A stretch of 64,000 bases of DNA from Bog-950 sp044228435. GTDB taxonomy: Bacteria; Bacteroidota; Bacteroidia; Chitinophagales; LD1. The DNA is taken from contig JBGAUW010000007.1 of NCBI GenBank assembly GCA_044228435.1, positions 1 to 64,000 of the forward strand, written 5' to 3'. The position numbers and the translations under genes were made by a program. Below the pieces are notes generated by a model. The model saw nothing but the letters and a program-made list of their open reading frames with translations. It was not told the origin of the DNA and did not search any database. Shown piece after piece: positions 44,699-53,530 of the stretch (within the stretch, counting starts at the first letter, position 1; every line of letters starts with the position of its first letter).

Positions 44699-45442
44699 AT
44701 GTTGCTGAAAGGTAAAACGGCCTTAGTTACTGGCGGAACCCGTGGAATAGGGAATGCAATTGTGAAAAAATTTGCAGATGAAGGATGCAATGTGGCCTTT
44801 ACCTATGTAAATAGTGCCGACAAGGCAGCACAGTTGGAAAGCGATCTGGCAGGCAAAGACGTAAAAATTAAGGCCTATAAGAGTAATGCAGGCTCGTATG
44901 CCGAAGCCGAACAACTGGTAGAGGAAGTATTGAAAGAGTTCGGCACTATTGATATATTGGTAAACAACGCCGGTATTACACACGATAACCTGCTTCTGCG
45001 CATGAGCGAAGAGCATTGGGATGAGGTGATAAACGCAAATCTTAAATCGGTATTTAACCTTACCAAGCATGTATCAAAAAACATGCTGCGGCAAAAAAGT
45101 GGTTCTATCATCAACTTTACCTCGGTAATAGGCGAAATGGGTCAGGCTGGTCAATCTAACTATGCGGCTAGCAAAGCAGGGGTTATTGGGTTTACGAAAT
45201 CTATAGCCGATGAATTTGGTTCGCGCAATATCCGTTGCAATGCCATTGCGCCCGGCTTTATAGAAACCGATATGACCGATGTATTAGGCGAGGATATTAA
45301 AAAGAACATATTGGCACAAATACCTTTAAAACGCATGGGGAAACCTGAAGAGGTGGCTGATGTGGCACTTTTTTTAGCCAGCCATTTAGGCAGTTATGTG
45401 AGCGGCCAGGTAATAAGCGTATGCGGTGCAATGAGCAGGTAA
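44699..45442 (+). CDS. fabG: 3-oxoacyl-[acyl-carrier-protein] reductase
   Basis: 247 residues from the ATG at 44699, the normal FabG length. The frame opens much earlier at 44414, but that part overlaps the divergent small gene on the other strand. Short-chain dehydrogenase fold: the NADPH-binding TGGTRGIG (11-18), the structural NNAG (89-92) and the catalytic S142, Y155 and K159 in TSVIGEMGQAGQSNYAASKAGVIGFTKS. The C-terminal CNAIAPGFIETDMTD and SYVSGQVISVCGAM match the FabG family closely. It reduces beta-ketoacyl-ACP in fatty acid synthesis in the cytoplasm. It is encoded alone rather than in a fab cluster. Confidence 0.93.
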   Translation: MLLKGKTALVTGGTRGIGNAIVKKFADEGCNVAFTYVNSADKAAQLESDLAGKDVKIKAYKSNAGSYAEAEQLVEEVLKEFGTIDILVNNAGITHDNLLLRMSEEHWDEVINANLKSVFNLTKHVSKNMLRQKSGSIINFTSVIGEMGQAGQSNYAASKAGVIGFTKSIADEFGSRNIRCNAIAPGFIETDMTDVLGEDIKKNILAQIPLKRMGKPEEVADVALFLASHLGSYVSGQVISVCGAMSR

Positions 45443-45600
45443 CAGACGTTAGACACGAGACAGGAGACAAGAGATGCAAGACAATAGAGGTTAGATATTA
45501 GACAATAGAAAATGCAAACAACTGCTTTAATTGGGCAAATTCTCTTTGTATTCACTATTTACCATTCACTACTTACTATTCACTTTTCTTAATTTATGTT
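45443..45600. repeat. Low-complexity intergenic repeat tracts
   Basis: Right after fabG comes a purine-rich degenerate tract of short AGACA/AGAGA/TTAGACA-type units (about 45444-45510). After about 30 ordinary bases, a tract of ATTCACTA/CATTCACTA-type units follows (about 45549-45590). The second motif recurs at 54183-54214, before the threonine aldolase gene. These are short degenerate direct repeats of the kind scattered through Bacteroidota intergenic regions. No coding signal is seen. Confidence 0.6.
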
Positions 45601-45655
45601 GCTGGTTTGTAATCGTTATCAAATTGCTGTATTCTCACAGCCTTAAATTGATTAA

Positions 45656-47761
45656 TTGACATCTCTCTCTTTTCAATATCCTTTCTGGTTTTTAATCTTT
45701 TGCTTTGCGTTGGGGGCAGGCTATGCCGCTTTGCTTTACTACCGCGATACCACTTTTGCCGAAAAAGCAAGTGGTAACAAATGGTGGCAGTATGCTATGG
45801 CTGGTGTTCGGTTTTTAGCGGTTACCATATTGGCGGTGCTTTTGCTTTCGCCATTTATACGTACGCGCAATACACAAAAATTTAAACCTGTGGTGGCTGT
45901 TATAAACGATAACAGCGAATCGGTTAAAAACGGATTGCACAAAGATTCAGCAGCTTTTAAACAAAATTTAAAAGACCTGGTAAGTAAGCTTAGCGATAAA
46001 TACGAGGTTGTTCAGTTTAATGCCGGCGATGGTTTAAAGCGGGGTATCGATTTTTCGTATACCGATAAATCGACCGACCTGAGCGGGGCTGTAGAGGAGA
46101 TTAACGACCTTTATTACAATCAAAACCTGGGGGCCATAGTTATTGCCAGCGATGGCGTTTATAATAAAGGTATTAACCCGGTGTATGCCGCGGCTAAAGC
46201 CAGCTACTCGGTATATACTATTGCCTTAGGGGACACTACCATACAGAAAGACCAAAAGCTTTCGAATGCTTATTACAATAAAATAGCCTACTTAAACGAC
46301 CAATTTGCCCTGCGCGTGGACGTTGAGCAGAATAACCTTTCCGGTAAAAATGTTAAGCTAAATGTATATGAGTTGGATGGGAGTGAACCTAAGCTTATAC
46401 AGGGCAAAGACATAAGCTACACTACCGATAATTATTATCAAACCTTTGATTTTGTGTTACCAGCTAATAAAGTGGGTATTGCGCATTATCGAATTGCCTT
46501 AAGTAATGCCGAGGGCGAGGTTACCTACAAAAATAATGTGCGCGATGTGTTTATTGAGGTAATGGATGGAAGGCAAAAAATTCTGTTAGTAGCTAATTCG
46601 CCGCACCCCGATATAGCCGCTTTTAAATCGGCTATTGAGAGCAATAAAAACTACCAGCTGGATGTTGAATTTGCCGAAACATTTGGCAAACGCCTGAATG
46701 ATTATAATTTGGTAATACTGCATCAGCTTCCTTCGGCTACCAATAAAGTAATAAGCATTTTAAAAGATGCCCGCGACTTAAAGAAGCCACTACTGTTTGT
46801 AGTAGGCTCCCAAACCTGGTTGCCCGATTTTGAAAAAGCACAAAACGCACTAGTAATTAAGGGCAATGCCGATAGGTTTAATGATGTAACGGCCAGCGTT
46901 GCCAAAGACTTTTCGCTTTTTACTTTATCCGATAAAACTATTCAAACCTTACCCAAATTTCCTCCATTCAGTTGCTTTTTTGCACAGTATACAACCAGCC
47001 CATCCGGCAAGGTGTTATTGAACCAGAAAATAAATTCGGTAGAAACTGATTTTCCGCTTTGGCTTTTTAACGAAACCGGTGAAGAGAAAACGGGCATTAT
47101 AGCCGGCGAAGGCCTTTGGCGCTGGAGATTATACGATTACCTGATGAACAAAAACCAGGATGCCACTAATGAACTGATTAATAAGACCGTTCAGTATCTA
47201 TCGGTTAAAGCGGATAAAAGGCCTTTTAGGGTTAGTGCATTAAAAAACATCTTTCAGGATAACGAGGCTGTTACTTTTGAGGCGCAGCTTTACAATGCCA
47301 ATTACGAGCTTATAAATTCGGCGGACGTAGAGATGAAGATTAAGGGCGAAGATGGTAAGGGCTACGATTTTAAATTCAATAAAACCGAAAATGCTTATAG
47401 CCTTAATGCGGGCTTTTTACCGGTAGGTAATTATAATTATAATGCATCGGTGAAATTTGGCAACGGAACTTATACGGTCGGCGGCAAGTTTTCGGTAAGC
47501 CCTTTGCAACTGGAAGAAATGCGCACCCGCGCCGATCACCAGGTGCTTTACCAACTTGCCTCGCAGCATAATGGTAGTATGCACTATGTAAACGATATAG
47601 ATAAAATTGCGACCGAGATTGATGCAAAAAATCAGTTGAAACCTATTTTATACGATACGTTTTTAACCGAAAGTGCCATTAACCTGAAGTGGATTTTCTT
47701 TGTGCTATTACTACTTGTTTCGGCCGAATGGGTAACCAGAAAATATTTGGGAGGCTATTAA
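45656..47761 (+). CDS. VWA-like membrane protein with GATase1-like central domain
   Basis: 701 residues with a TTG start at 45656. No ATG precedes the first membrane helix, and the next ATG would delete it, so the TTG is probably real. Two N-terminal helices are visible (about 9-29 and 43-63). A von Willebrand A-like domain follows (about 75-195, VVAVINDNSESVKNG to GAIVIASDGVYNKGINP); the metal-site serine is in DNSES. A central domain like glutamine-amidotransferase folds (about 305-430, RQKILLVANSPHPDIAAFKSAIE) comes next, and a single C-terminal helix (about 672-692). Bacteroidota proteins of this build are related to Bat-operon aerotolerance proteins. Role unknown. Ten bases separate it from the downstream Sua5-type gene. 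Confidence 0.85.
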   Translation: MTSLSFQYPFWFLIFCFALGAGYAALLYYRDTTFAEKASGNKWWQYAMAGVRFLAVTILAVLLLSPFIRTRNTQKFKPVVAVINDNSESVKNGLHKDSAAFKQNLKDLVSKLSDKYEVVQFNAGDGLKRGIDFSYTDKSTDLSGAVEEINDLYYNQNLGAIVIASDGVYNKGINPVYAAAKASYSVYTIALGDTTIQKDQKLSNAYYNKIAYLNDQFALRVDVEQNNLSGKNVKLNVYELDGSEPKLIQGKDISYTTDNYYQTFDFVLPANKVGIAHYRIALSNAEGEVTYKNNVRDVFIEVMDGRQKILLVANSPHPDIAAFKSAIESNKNYQLDVEFAETFGKRLNDYNLVILHQLPSATNKVISILKDARDLKKPLLFVVGSQTWLPDFEKAQNALVIKGNADRFNDVTASVAKDFSLFTLSDKTIQTLPKFPPFSCFFAQYTTSPSGKVLLNQKINSVETDFPLWLFNETGEEKTGIIAGEGLWRWRLYDYLMNKNQDATNELINKTVQYLSVKADKRPFRVSALKNIFQDNEAVTFEAQLYNANYELINSADVEMKIKGEDGKGYDFKFNKTENAYSLNAGFLPVGNYNYNASVKFGNGTYTVGGKFSVSPLQLEEMRTRADHQVLYQLASQHNGSMHYVNDIDKIATEIDAKNQLKPILYDTFLTESAINLKWIFFVLLLLVSAEWVTRKYLGGY

Positions 47762-47771
47762 AATAGTGAGC

Positions 47772-48722
47772 ATGTTTAACACGCTTATTGGTAGCGATAT
47801 TTTAAAGGCAAAACAGTTTTTGCAAAATGGCCAGTTGGTGGGCATACCTACCGAAACCGTTTATGGCCTTGCCGCTAATGCGCTTAACCCCGAAGCAGTT
47901 TTAAAGATTTTTGAAGCTAAAAACCGCCCTCACTTCGACCCACTGATAGTGCATACCAATTCGGTAGAAGAGATTACTAAATATGTAGAGGAGATACCGG
48001 CCGTTGCCAAAAAGCTGATGGATACATTTATGCCGGGGCCATTAACCCTGCTATTAAAAAAGCGCAGTATAGTTCCGGATTTAGTTACCTCGGGCCTGGA
48101 TAATGTGGCTATACGTATACCCAACCATCCGCTTACGCTTGAGCTATTACGGGAACTCGATTTTCCTTTGGCTGCCCCCAGTGCTAACCCCTTTGGCTAT
48201 ATAAGCCCTACCACAGCACAGCATGTATATGATCAGCTACAGGGAAAAATCCCTTATATTCTCGATGGCGGACCAACCGGGATTGGAGTAGAATCTACCA
48301 TAGTTGGTTTTGAAAATGGCGAAACAGTAGTGTATCGTTTGGGTGGATTGGCCATAGAGGACATTGAAAAAGTAACGGGCAAAATAAGGCTAAGCTTAAA
48401 CGAAAGCAGCAACCCCAAAAGCCCCGGTATGCTTAAAAGCCACTATGCACCTAAAAAGCGCTTAACCATTTCAAACGAAATACCTTCAGGTAAAACCAAT
48501 GTAGGGGTAATTGCCTTTGACGGGTATTTACAAGGAGTGGAAGAAAAAAATCAAATCCTTCTTTCTGCCAGCGGAGATTTAAATGAGGCTGCAAAGAATT
48601 TATTTGCTGCCATGCGCCAATTGGATGGGAGCGGAGTAGATGAAATAATTGCCGTTAAGTTTCCGAACGAAGGACTTGGCCGAGCTATTAACGACCGGCT
48701 TAAAAGAGCCAGCGCCGATTAA
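47772..48722 (+). CDS. L-threonylcarbamoyladenylate synthase, Sua5 type
   Basis: 316 residues from the ATG at 47772; a GTG two codons earlier is also in frame. An N-terminal YrdC-like domain (about 1-200) binds L-threonine and ATP. It contains GQLVGIPTETVYGLAANAL, FEAKNRPHFDPLIVH, a basic ALTLLLKKR-type segment and AAPSANPFGYISPTTAQHV. The C-terminal Sua5 domain (about 225-316) begins near SPGMLKSHYAPKKRL, the characteristic linker. The protein makes threonylcarbamoyl-AMP, the first step of tRNA t6A37 synthesis, in the cytoplasm. The longer Sua5 form rather than the short TsaC form is present. Co-transcribed with the VWA-like gene upstream. Confidence 0.94.
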   Translation: MFNTLIGSDILKAKQFLQNGQLVGIPTETVYGLAANALNPEAVLKIFEAKNRPHFDPLIVHTNSVEEITKYVEEIPAVAKKLMDTFMPGPLTLLLKKRSIVPDLVTSGLDNVAIRIPNHPLTLELLRELDFPLAAPSANPFGYISPTTAQHVYDQLQGKIPYILDGGPTGIGVESTIVGFENGETVVYRLGGLAIEDIEKVTGKIRLSLNESSNPKSPGMLKSHYAPKKRLTISNEIPSGKTNVGVIAFDGYLQGVEEKNQILLSASGDLNEAAKNLFAAMRQLDGSGVDEIIAVKFPNEGLGRAINDRLKRASAD

Positions 48723-48774
48723 TATAACTGTAGAAGGGTTTTAAGCAGGTGTTTTATAAACCCAATATATTCTC

Positions 48775-49170
48775 TTACATCCTTTGCTTAATAGTTACGT
48801 TGGCCGAAGTAAGGTAGTTGCCTTTGCCGTTGTAAACTTTAATGCGATACATGCCAGGGTCGAACATTACCATCTCTTTCCAGGCGTAGCCCCAATCGGT
48901 TTGCACTTGTTGCGGTATGCGTAAAATTTCTTCCTCGCTGCCGGCATCGCCTACATAGTATATTCTAAAATCCAGTTTATCGGTATTAAACTTTTCATCG
49001 CTGCGCACTAAAAACCGCAGCACTCCTCCCTCTGCATCTACCATAAACTGGTTACTTACCATTACCGGCTTACCGGCACTGGTTACATCTTCGCAAAACG
49101 TAAGCGAGTATTGGGCACCTGATAGTTTAGCCAATAGCAAAAACGCAAACAGGGTAGTAAACTTTTTCAT
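48775..49170 (-). CDS. Small secreted hypothetical protein (131 aa)
   Basis: I use the ATG at 49170, where a clear signal peptide begins (MKKFTTLFAFLLLAKLSGAQ). An in-frame extension to 49206 would precede it. The mature part is beta-rich (FMVDAEGGVLRFLVRSDEKFNTDKLDFRIYYVG, then WKEMVMFDPGMYRIKVYNGKGNYLTSANVTIK) and looks like a single Ig-like or beta-sandwich domain. No T9SS sorting domain is present, so it is probably periplasmic or outer-membrane associated. It converges with the Sua5 gene. Function unknown. Confidence 0.72.
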   Translation of the reverse strand: MKKFTTLFAFLLLAKLSGAQYSLTFCEDVTSAGKPVMVSNQFMVDAEGGVLRFLVRSDEKFNTDKLDFRIYYVGDAGSEEEILRIPQQVQTDWGYAWKEMVMFDPGMYRIKVYNGKGNYLTSANVTIKQRM

Positions 49171-49288
49171 GCAGGGTAATTTTATGCCACCGAAGGTATA
49201 AGGCATTTATTGCAACAGGCAGCAAGTTTTCTAAACGGGGGTGTAGATAAACCCGCAGATTCCAAAATAGCGGACAGCCCCGAAGCGC

Positions 49289-51016
49289 CTACTCAATCTT
49301 TATATAATCAACCACGGTTTGCTTGTCGTATTTTAAAAACGGAATGTGCGATTGCATATAGTAAGTGCCATCCTGATACATAGGTGAGCCAATCCATAAA
49401 AACATATACTTATCGGGTATGCTGGCTACATCTTTAGTTAGTATGGCTTTTTCCTGCCCGTCTAATAAAAAGCGAACGTGTTCGGGGTACCAATACATCT
49501 CATAAGTGTGGAAATAATCGAAATAATCGCGCTTAAACTCCTGCCCCAATACGCTTGCCTGTCGGCGGTTGTAACGCTCTACCTCATAGTTGCCCCACTT
49601 TTTTTGCTCGCCGGGTTTAACCTGCACATTAGGGTTGCGCATATAATCTACTATCGAGTAGTTAATAAACGACTCATCATCCCAAAGGGTCATAGAATCG
49701 TAGGGCGAACTGCTCCAAATTTCAAAGTCAATTTCGTAAGGCTGCTTTCCATTGCCGTTATCCAAATCGTGGTAAGGGTTGCTCATATCAATGGTATCGG
49801 GGTCGCGCTGGTATAACCACAGGTTATGCACTATGCCGTTTGTGGTGCCGTGCTTGGTCATCATGCGGCTGAACTTGGCCCGCACGGTAAGGTGCCCGTA
49901 TTTAAACGATGGACCAAACAAAAACTCACCCCATGTTTTATGGTAATCTCCACGCCTTGATTTTGGCATAGTTAGCACCACCCCGTTAGTGGTGTCTATA
50001 TGAAAGTTTTTGCCCTTTACGCCGTATTCAGCTTTTACAAAGCCATACTTTTTAATGTAGCCTTCAAAAAACTCTTCGTTATTCCAGTTTTCATTTATCA
50101 CGCCCTTAAACCAGCCTGAACAGGTATCACAAAGTTTCTTTTCGTGCCCATCTTTGGCAATGTAAATGTGGTTGGTAGTAAGGTCGTTAACGCCATCAAA
50201 GTATTCATCCAAAAACACAAACTTAAAATGGTGGGGGCCAGTATAGCTGGTATAGTTAAAATATTTTTTGCCCCCGTTATTCAGTTCATCCCATTTAACC
50301 TCGGCAAAGGGGTTAGTGGTTTTTAAATCCAGCTTTTCGCTAAGCAGTATATCTTCATTAGTTTCTTTAGCCAGCAGCATAAACTCGTAATTGCCGGGCC
50401 GTGCAGGGTCCTTACTCGGGTCGTAATCATACTCGCCTTTGGCGTTCATACCAATCATGTAAGGTATACTTACGGTGTTGTCGCTTTCAGCCGGCAGTTC
50501 CACTTCTACCACCTTCGATGCCCCGTAGTAATTATCTAAATACTTTTTGGTTTCTAAATCGAAGGTGCTATCGGTGGGGTACCAGTAGCTGGTGTTTTGG
50601 TAAAACAAGCGCAGGTAACACTTTTTGCTTTGCTTGCTATTGTTGCGCAGGGTTACCTGTGCATAAGCATCATCTTTGGTAAGGCAGGTGTTAGGGAAAC
50701 ATACCTCGGCATACTTCCACATGCTATCGTTAACATGGTATACGCACTTGCTACTGTATATGTGCGTGTATTGCAGGTTCAGCTTAGAGTTGTGACCCAG
50801 GGGCTTAAAACCGGTTACTGCGCCTTTAATGCCATCGTTAAAGCTGTGGTTAAGGCCCCAGCGGGTGTAAAGCGTATCGCTTAATTGGTAAAGCAAATAC
50901 TTTTTATCGAAGTAAGCCTGCTGCGGCCGTTTAGGTTTATCTGGGTCCAGCAAGGCCACCTGTGGCTTACGCTGGCAGGCGGAGAGGAGGAGGACACAGA
51001 ATACCACCAATTGCAT
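49289..51016 (-). CDS. Lipoprotein with C-terminal GH16-like domain
   Basis: 575 residues from the ATG at 51016. The frame continues to 51139, but the lipoprotein signal starts here (MQLVVFCVLLLSAC, lipid on C14). The N-terminal ~280 residues are beta-rich and unassigned. The C-terminal part (about 330-575) has GH16 (concanavalin-like jelly-roll) features. The catalytic motif is EIDFE (nucleophile E428, D430, acid/base E432), before which comes GTTNGIVHNLWLY. A strand-turn later, HTYEMYWYPEHVRFLLDGQEKAI, is typical of the family. GH16 enzymes cut beta-1,3 or beta-1,4 glucans and galactans. Specificity cannot be set. The enzyme would sit on the outer membrane surface. Co-oriented with the DASS transporter gene upstream (119-base gap). 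Confidence 0.82.
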   Translation of the reverse strand: MQLVVFCVLLLSACQRKPQVALLDPDKPKRPQQAYFDKKYLLYQLSDTLYTRWGLNHSFNDGIKGAVTGFKPLGHNSKLNLQYTHIYSSKCVYHVNDSMWKYAEVCFPNTCLTKDDAYAQVTLRNNSKQSKKCYLRLFYQNTSYWYPTDSTFDLETKKYLDNYYGASKVVEVELPAESDNTVSIPYMIGMNAKGEYDYDPSKDPARPGNYEFMLLAKETNEDILLSEKLDLKTTNPFAEVKWDELNNGGKKYFNYTSYTGPHHFKFVFLDEYFDGVNDLTTNHIYIAKDGHEKKLCDTCSGWFKGVINENWNNEEFFEGYIKKYGFVKAEYGVKGKNFHIDTTNGVVLTMPKSRRGDYHKTWGEFLFGPSFKYGHLTVRAKFSRMMTKHGTTNGIVHNLWLYQRDPDTIDMSNPYHDLDNGNGKQPYEIDFEIWSSSPYDSMTLWDDESFINYSIVDYMRNPNVQVKPGEQKKWGNYEVERYNRRQASVLGQEFKRDYFDYFHTYEMYWYPEHVRFLLDGQEKAILTKDVASIPDKYMFLWIGSPMYQDGTYYMQSHIPFLKYDKQTVVDYIKIE

Positions 51017-51071
51017 AGTAATAGCTTTAAGGTTATACTCACTAAGCTTATAGTTTAGCGACAACTTTAGT

Positions 51072-51095
51072 CCCTTCCGCCTATGGCGGAGAGGG
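51072..51095. repeat. Short intergenic inverted repeat
   Basis: TCCGCC (51076-51081) pairs with GGCGGA (51085-51090), three-base loop, extended on both sides by CCCT and AGGG with one bulge. It lies between the transporter stop and the GH16-like lipoprotein start. There is no T-tract in either direction, so a dispersed repeat is more likely than a terminator. Confidence 0.45.
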
Positions 51096-51135
51096 TTTGG
51101 TGGGGGGCTTGATGGTCTTGCGCTTAATTTGTTTC

Positions 51136-52686
51136 TCATCCAAATATTTTAAAACCGTATATCCAATTGCCCAGTGTAAGCATAAACAACAGTAACAGAA
51201 TGATCCCTGCAATATCTAAAATAATTCCGGCGCGTATCATGTCCTTAGCATCAATATCGCCGGTGCCGTATACTATGGTATTAGCGGCGGTGGCTACCGG
51301 TAGCATGTAACCCAGCGATGCGCTAAAAGTAGCGGTAAGCATTAACAGCAGCGGGTTTAAACCAAGGCTGGCTGCCAGCGGTATAATAATAGGCAGCACC
51401 AGTTGTATGCTGGCCGTGTTGCTTGCAAACTCGCTAAGCACTGTAACTAATATAGCTATGCCCAACAATATAAGTGGCACCGGCATTCCCTGCATTCCTT
51501 TAAGGCTAACGGCTATGGCAGGGCTAAGGCCCGAAACCTCGAAGCCTTTGGCCATGGCAAAGCCACAACCAAATAGCAAAATAATGTTTAGAGGAAGTTT
51601 AGATACATCTTTCCACTCCAGCAGGTTTTCTGTTTCGCTAATGGCTTCATTGTTAAAGTTATCGGGGTCGGCTTGGCGGTTGTTGCCCTGGTTTGCTGCC
51701 GAAACTTTTAGCCTGCTGGGTATTAAAAACAGAAAAAAGGAGGTGAAAACTACCACCGTACTGTCTTTAATATATTTACCTACGCCGCCCAGTAGTTTGC
51801 TCCATCCGGGTATGGTAAATTGACCCAGGTTCATATTTTCTCTAAACAACCATAGCAGTACCGTAATGGTAAATATGGCAAACACTATCTTTTCTTCATA
51901 CTTTACTTTTCCCAGTGCTTTGTGCTGTTGCTGTATATAGCTCATATCAAAGGGCGCATTGTGGTGTGCCGGTATATACATTTTCTTAAGTATAAAGTAA
52001 CAAACTATAAGCAGCGTAAACGAAAAGGGTATGCCAAAGGCCATCCATTTTAAAAAGGTAACCGGTTGCCCGTTTGGGAACTGACTGGCATACATACCGG
52101 CAAATATCATGTTTGGCGGGGTGCCTACCAGTGTGCCCATGCCGCCAATAGTAGCGCTAAACGATAGGCCTACCAGTATAGCCGTGCTAATATTTTTGCG
52201 GCCCTGCTCGTTGTAAATTTCTTTTTGGCTTATAATGGCCATTACAGCCGGTATAAGCATCATTACCGTAGCCGTGTTGCTTACCCAGTTGCTAAGTATA
52301 TAAGTGGTAAGCATTATACCCATTAAAATTTTGCCCGGTGTGTTACCGGTAAGCATAATAATGCGAAAGGCCAGGCGCTTATGCAGCCCCCATTTTTCCA
52401 TGGCGTAGGCTAAAAAGAAGCCGCCCATAAACAGAAAGATAATCTGGTCCATGTATTGCATGGCCACATCTTCCGTTTTCATAATACCAAACAGGGGTAT
52501 TAGTATAAACGGCAGCAGCGAGGTAATGCCCAAATGCAGAGCCTCGGTAAGCCACCAAACCGCCACCCAGGTAACCACTACCGCCATTAAAGCCGCCGGT
52601 TGCGCTACGCTGTAATGTGTAAGCAAAAGGTAAACAATAAGCGCAGCAACAGGAGCGGAGAGAATGGGTAACCACTTTTTGAGCAT
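51136..52686 (-). CDS. SLC13/DASS-family anion:sodium symporter
   Basis: 516 residues with about 11-12 membrane helices. Two sodium/substrate-site SNT motifs characterise the DASS family: SNWVSNTATVMMLIPAVMAI (first SNT, about residue 136) and SEFASNTASIQLVLPIIIPLAASL (second SNT, near 425). WWLTEALHLGITSLLPFILIPLFGIM near the start and GYMLPVATAANTIVYGTG near the end match the VcINDY/SLC13 pattern. A cytoplasmic loop of about 60 polar residues lies in the middle. It should import di- or tricarboxylates (or sulfate) driven by sodium. The substrate is not fixed by sequence. It is upstream of the GH16-like lipoprotein on the same strand. Confidence 0.92.
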   Translation of the reverse strand: MLKKWLPILSAPVAALIVYLLLTHYSVAQPAALMAVVVTWVAVWWLTEALHLGITSLLPFILIPLFGIMKTEDVAMQYMDQIIFLFMGGFFLAYAMEKWGLHKRLAFRIIMLTGNTPGKILMGIMLTTYILSNWVSNTATVMMLIPAVMAIISQKEIYNEQGRKNISTAILVGLSFSATIGGMGTLVGTPPNMIFAGMYASQFPNGQPVTFLKWMAFGIPFSFTLLIVCYFILKKMYIPAHHNAPFDMSYIQQQHKALGKVKYEEKIVFAIFTITVLLWLFRENMNLGQFTIPGWSKLLGGVGKYIKDSTVVVFTSFFLFLIPSRLKVSAANQGNNRQADPDNFNNEAISETENLLEWKDVSKLPLNIILLFGCGFAMAKGFEVSGLSPAIAVSLKGMQGMPVPLILLGIAILVTVLSEFASNTASIQLVLPIIIPLAASLGLNPLLLMLTATFSASLGYMLPVATAANTIVYGTGDIDAKDMIRAGIILDIAGIILLLLFMLTLGNWIYGFKIFG

Positions 52687-52808
52687 GGCTTAAATGTAAA
52701 AAAGTTTTGGAGGTGGCGGTTGGTGATAAGCAATGAAAATGCAGTAGTCAATTAAAAGCGGCAATACAACCCTGTTTAAAATAGAGCTTTCCTTGTTTTG
52801 GGGGTAAA

Positions 52809-53351
52809 TCACTCTTTATTCTCCTGAATGATTTGCAGTATTTCATTAATGTATTTTATATAGTTCTTATTACGTCGGCGCCAGCTGAATACTGAGAAAA
52901 TCGTGAGTGTGATTCCTATGAGTAAAATGTAGAGGATTGCATAATCGTAAATATAGTAATTGAAATTATTACGCCATATGAACAAGCATAAAAAGATAGT
53001 AATTAAGGGTAGATTAATTACTGTTGCCCGTGCGATTCTTAATCGTGCGTATTGACTATCAAGGTAATTATGGATCTCTTCATGCTTGTGGATTATTTTG
53101 ATTACAGATACATTTTTATATGTATTTTTTTCATCAACTCCTTTGAAACATTCAAAAATAGGAGCAAAAATATAATCGAAAACCACTCCTAATGTATACG
53201 CCATAGCTATAATTACAAAAATGAGAAAAGGCGTTTTTTCAAAATCCAGAATGTCTGTTTTTAGAACAAAGGAAAATACGAGTAAGCAAAACCATGTTAA
53301 TACTTGAATGCCAATTATTAGAATATCTACTAGAACTGAGGTTGTATTCAT
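52809..53351 (-). CDS. AT-rich integral membrane protein of unknown function
   Basis: 180 residues, ATG at 53351. Four membrane helices occur in two pairs (about 7-28 and 42-64; 107-126 and 133-155). A ~40-residue cytoplasmic-like loop (FECFKGVDEKNTYKNVSVIKIIHKHEEIHNYLDSQ) separates the pairs, and the C-terminal tail is basic and helical (RRRNKNYIKYINEILQIIQENKE). The base composition is noticeably AT-richer than both neighbours, with Ile, Asn, Lys and Tyr prominent, like the two genes at the left window edge. That may mean recent acquisition. No family recognised. Confidence 0.68.
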   Translation of the reverse strand: MNTTSVLVDILIIGIQVLTWFCLLVFSFVLKTDILDFEKTPFLIFVIIAMAYTLGVVFDYIFAPIFECFKGVDEKNTYKNVSVIKIIHKHEEIHNYLDSQYARLRIARATVINLPLITIFLCLFIWRNNFNYYIYDYAILYILLIGITLTIFSVFSWRRRNKNYIKYINEILQIIQENKE

Positions 53352-53530
53352 ATTAGAGTATTTCGCGCCAAAACTAACTCTTTTGTATGGCTAGGCGCAT
53401 ATTTCGTCCGCGCAGGGTCGTGCAGAGCTTACAGAACCCGTGCGAACCTGAAAGGCTGTTTTTGCCCGCTCCCCACAAAATGAAAAGGCACAAAACTGGT
53501 TGCTTTTGCGCAACCTTCTATTTTAGCCGC

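Noticed and set aside
53375..53530. Possible small RNA in the 180-base region before the rhomboid gene
   Set aside because: There is some pairing potential (GGTTGC with GCAACC, and a T5 run near 53462), but no match to SRP RNA, 6S RNA or tRNA that I could confirm, and no clear promoter.
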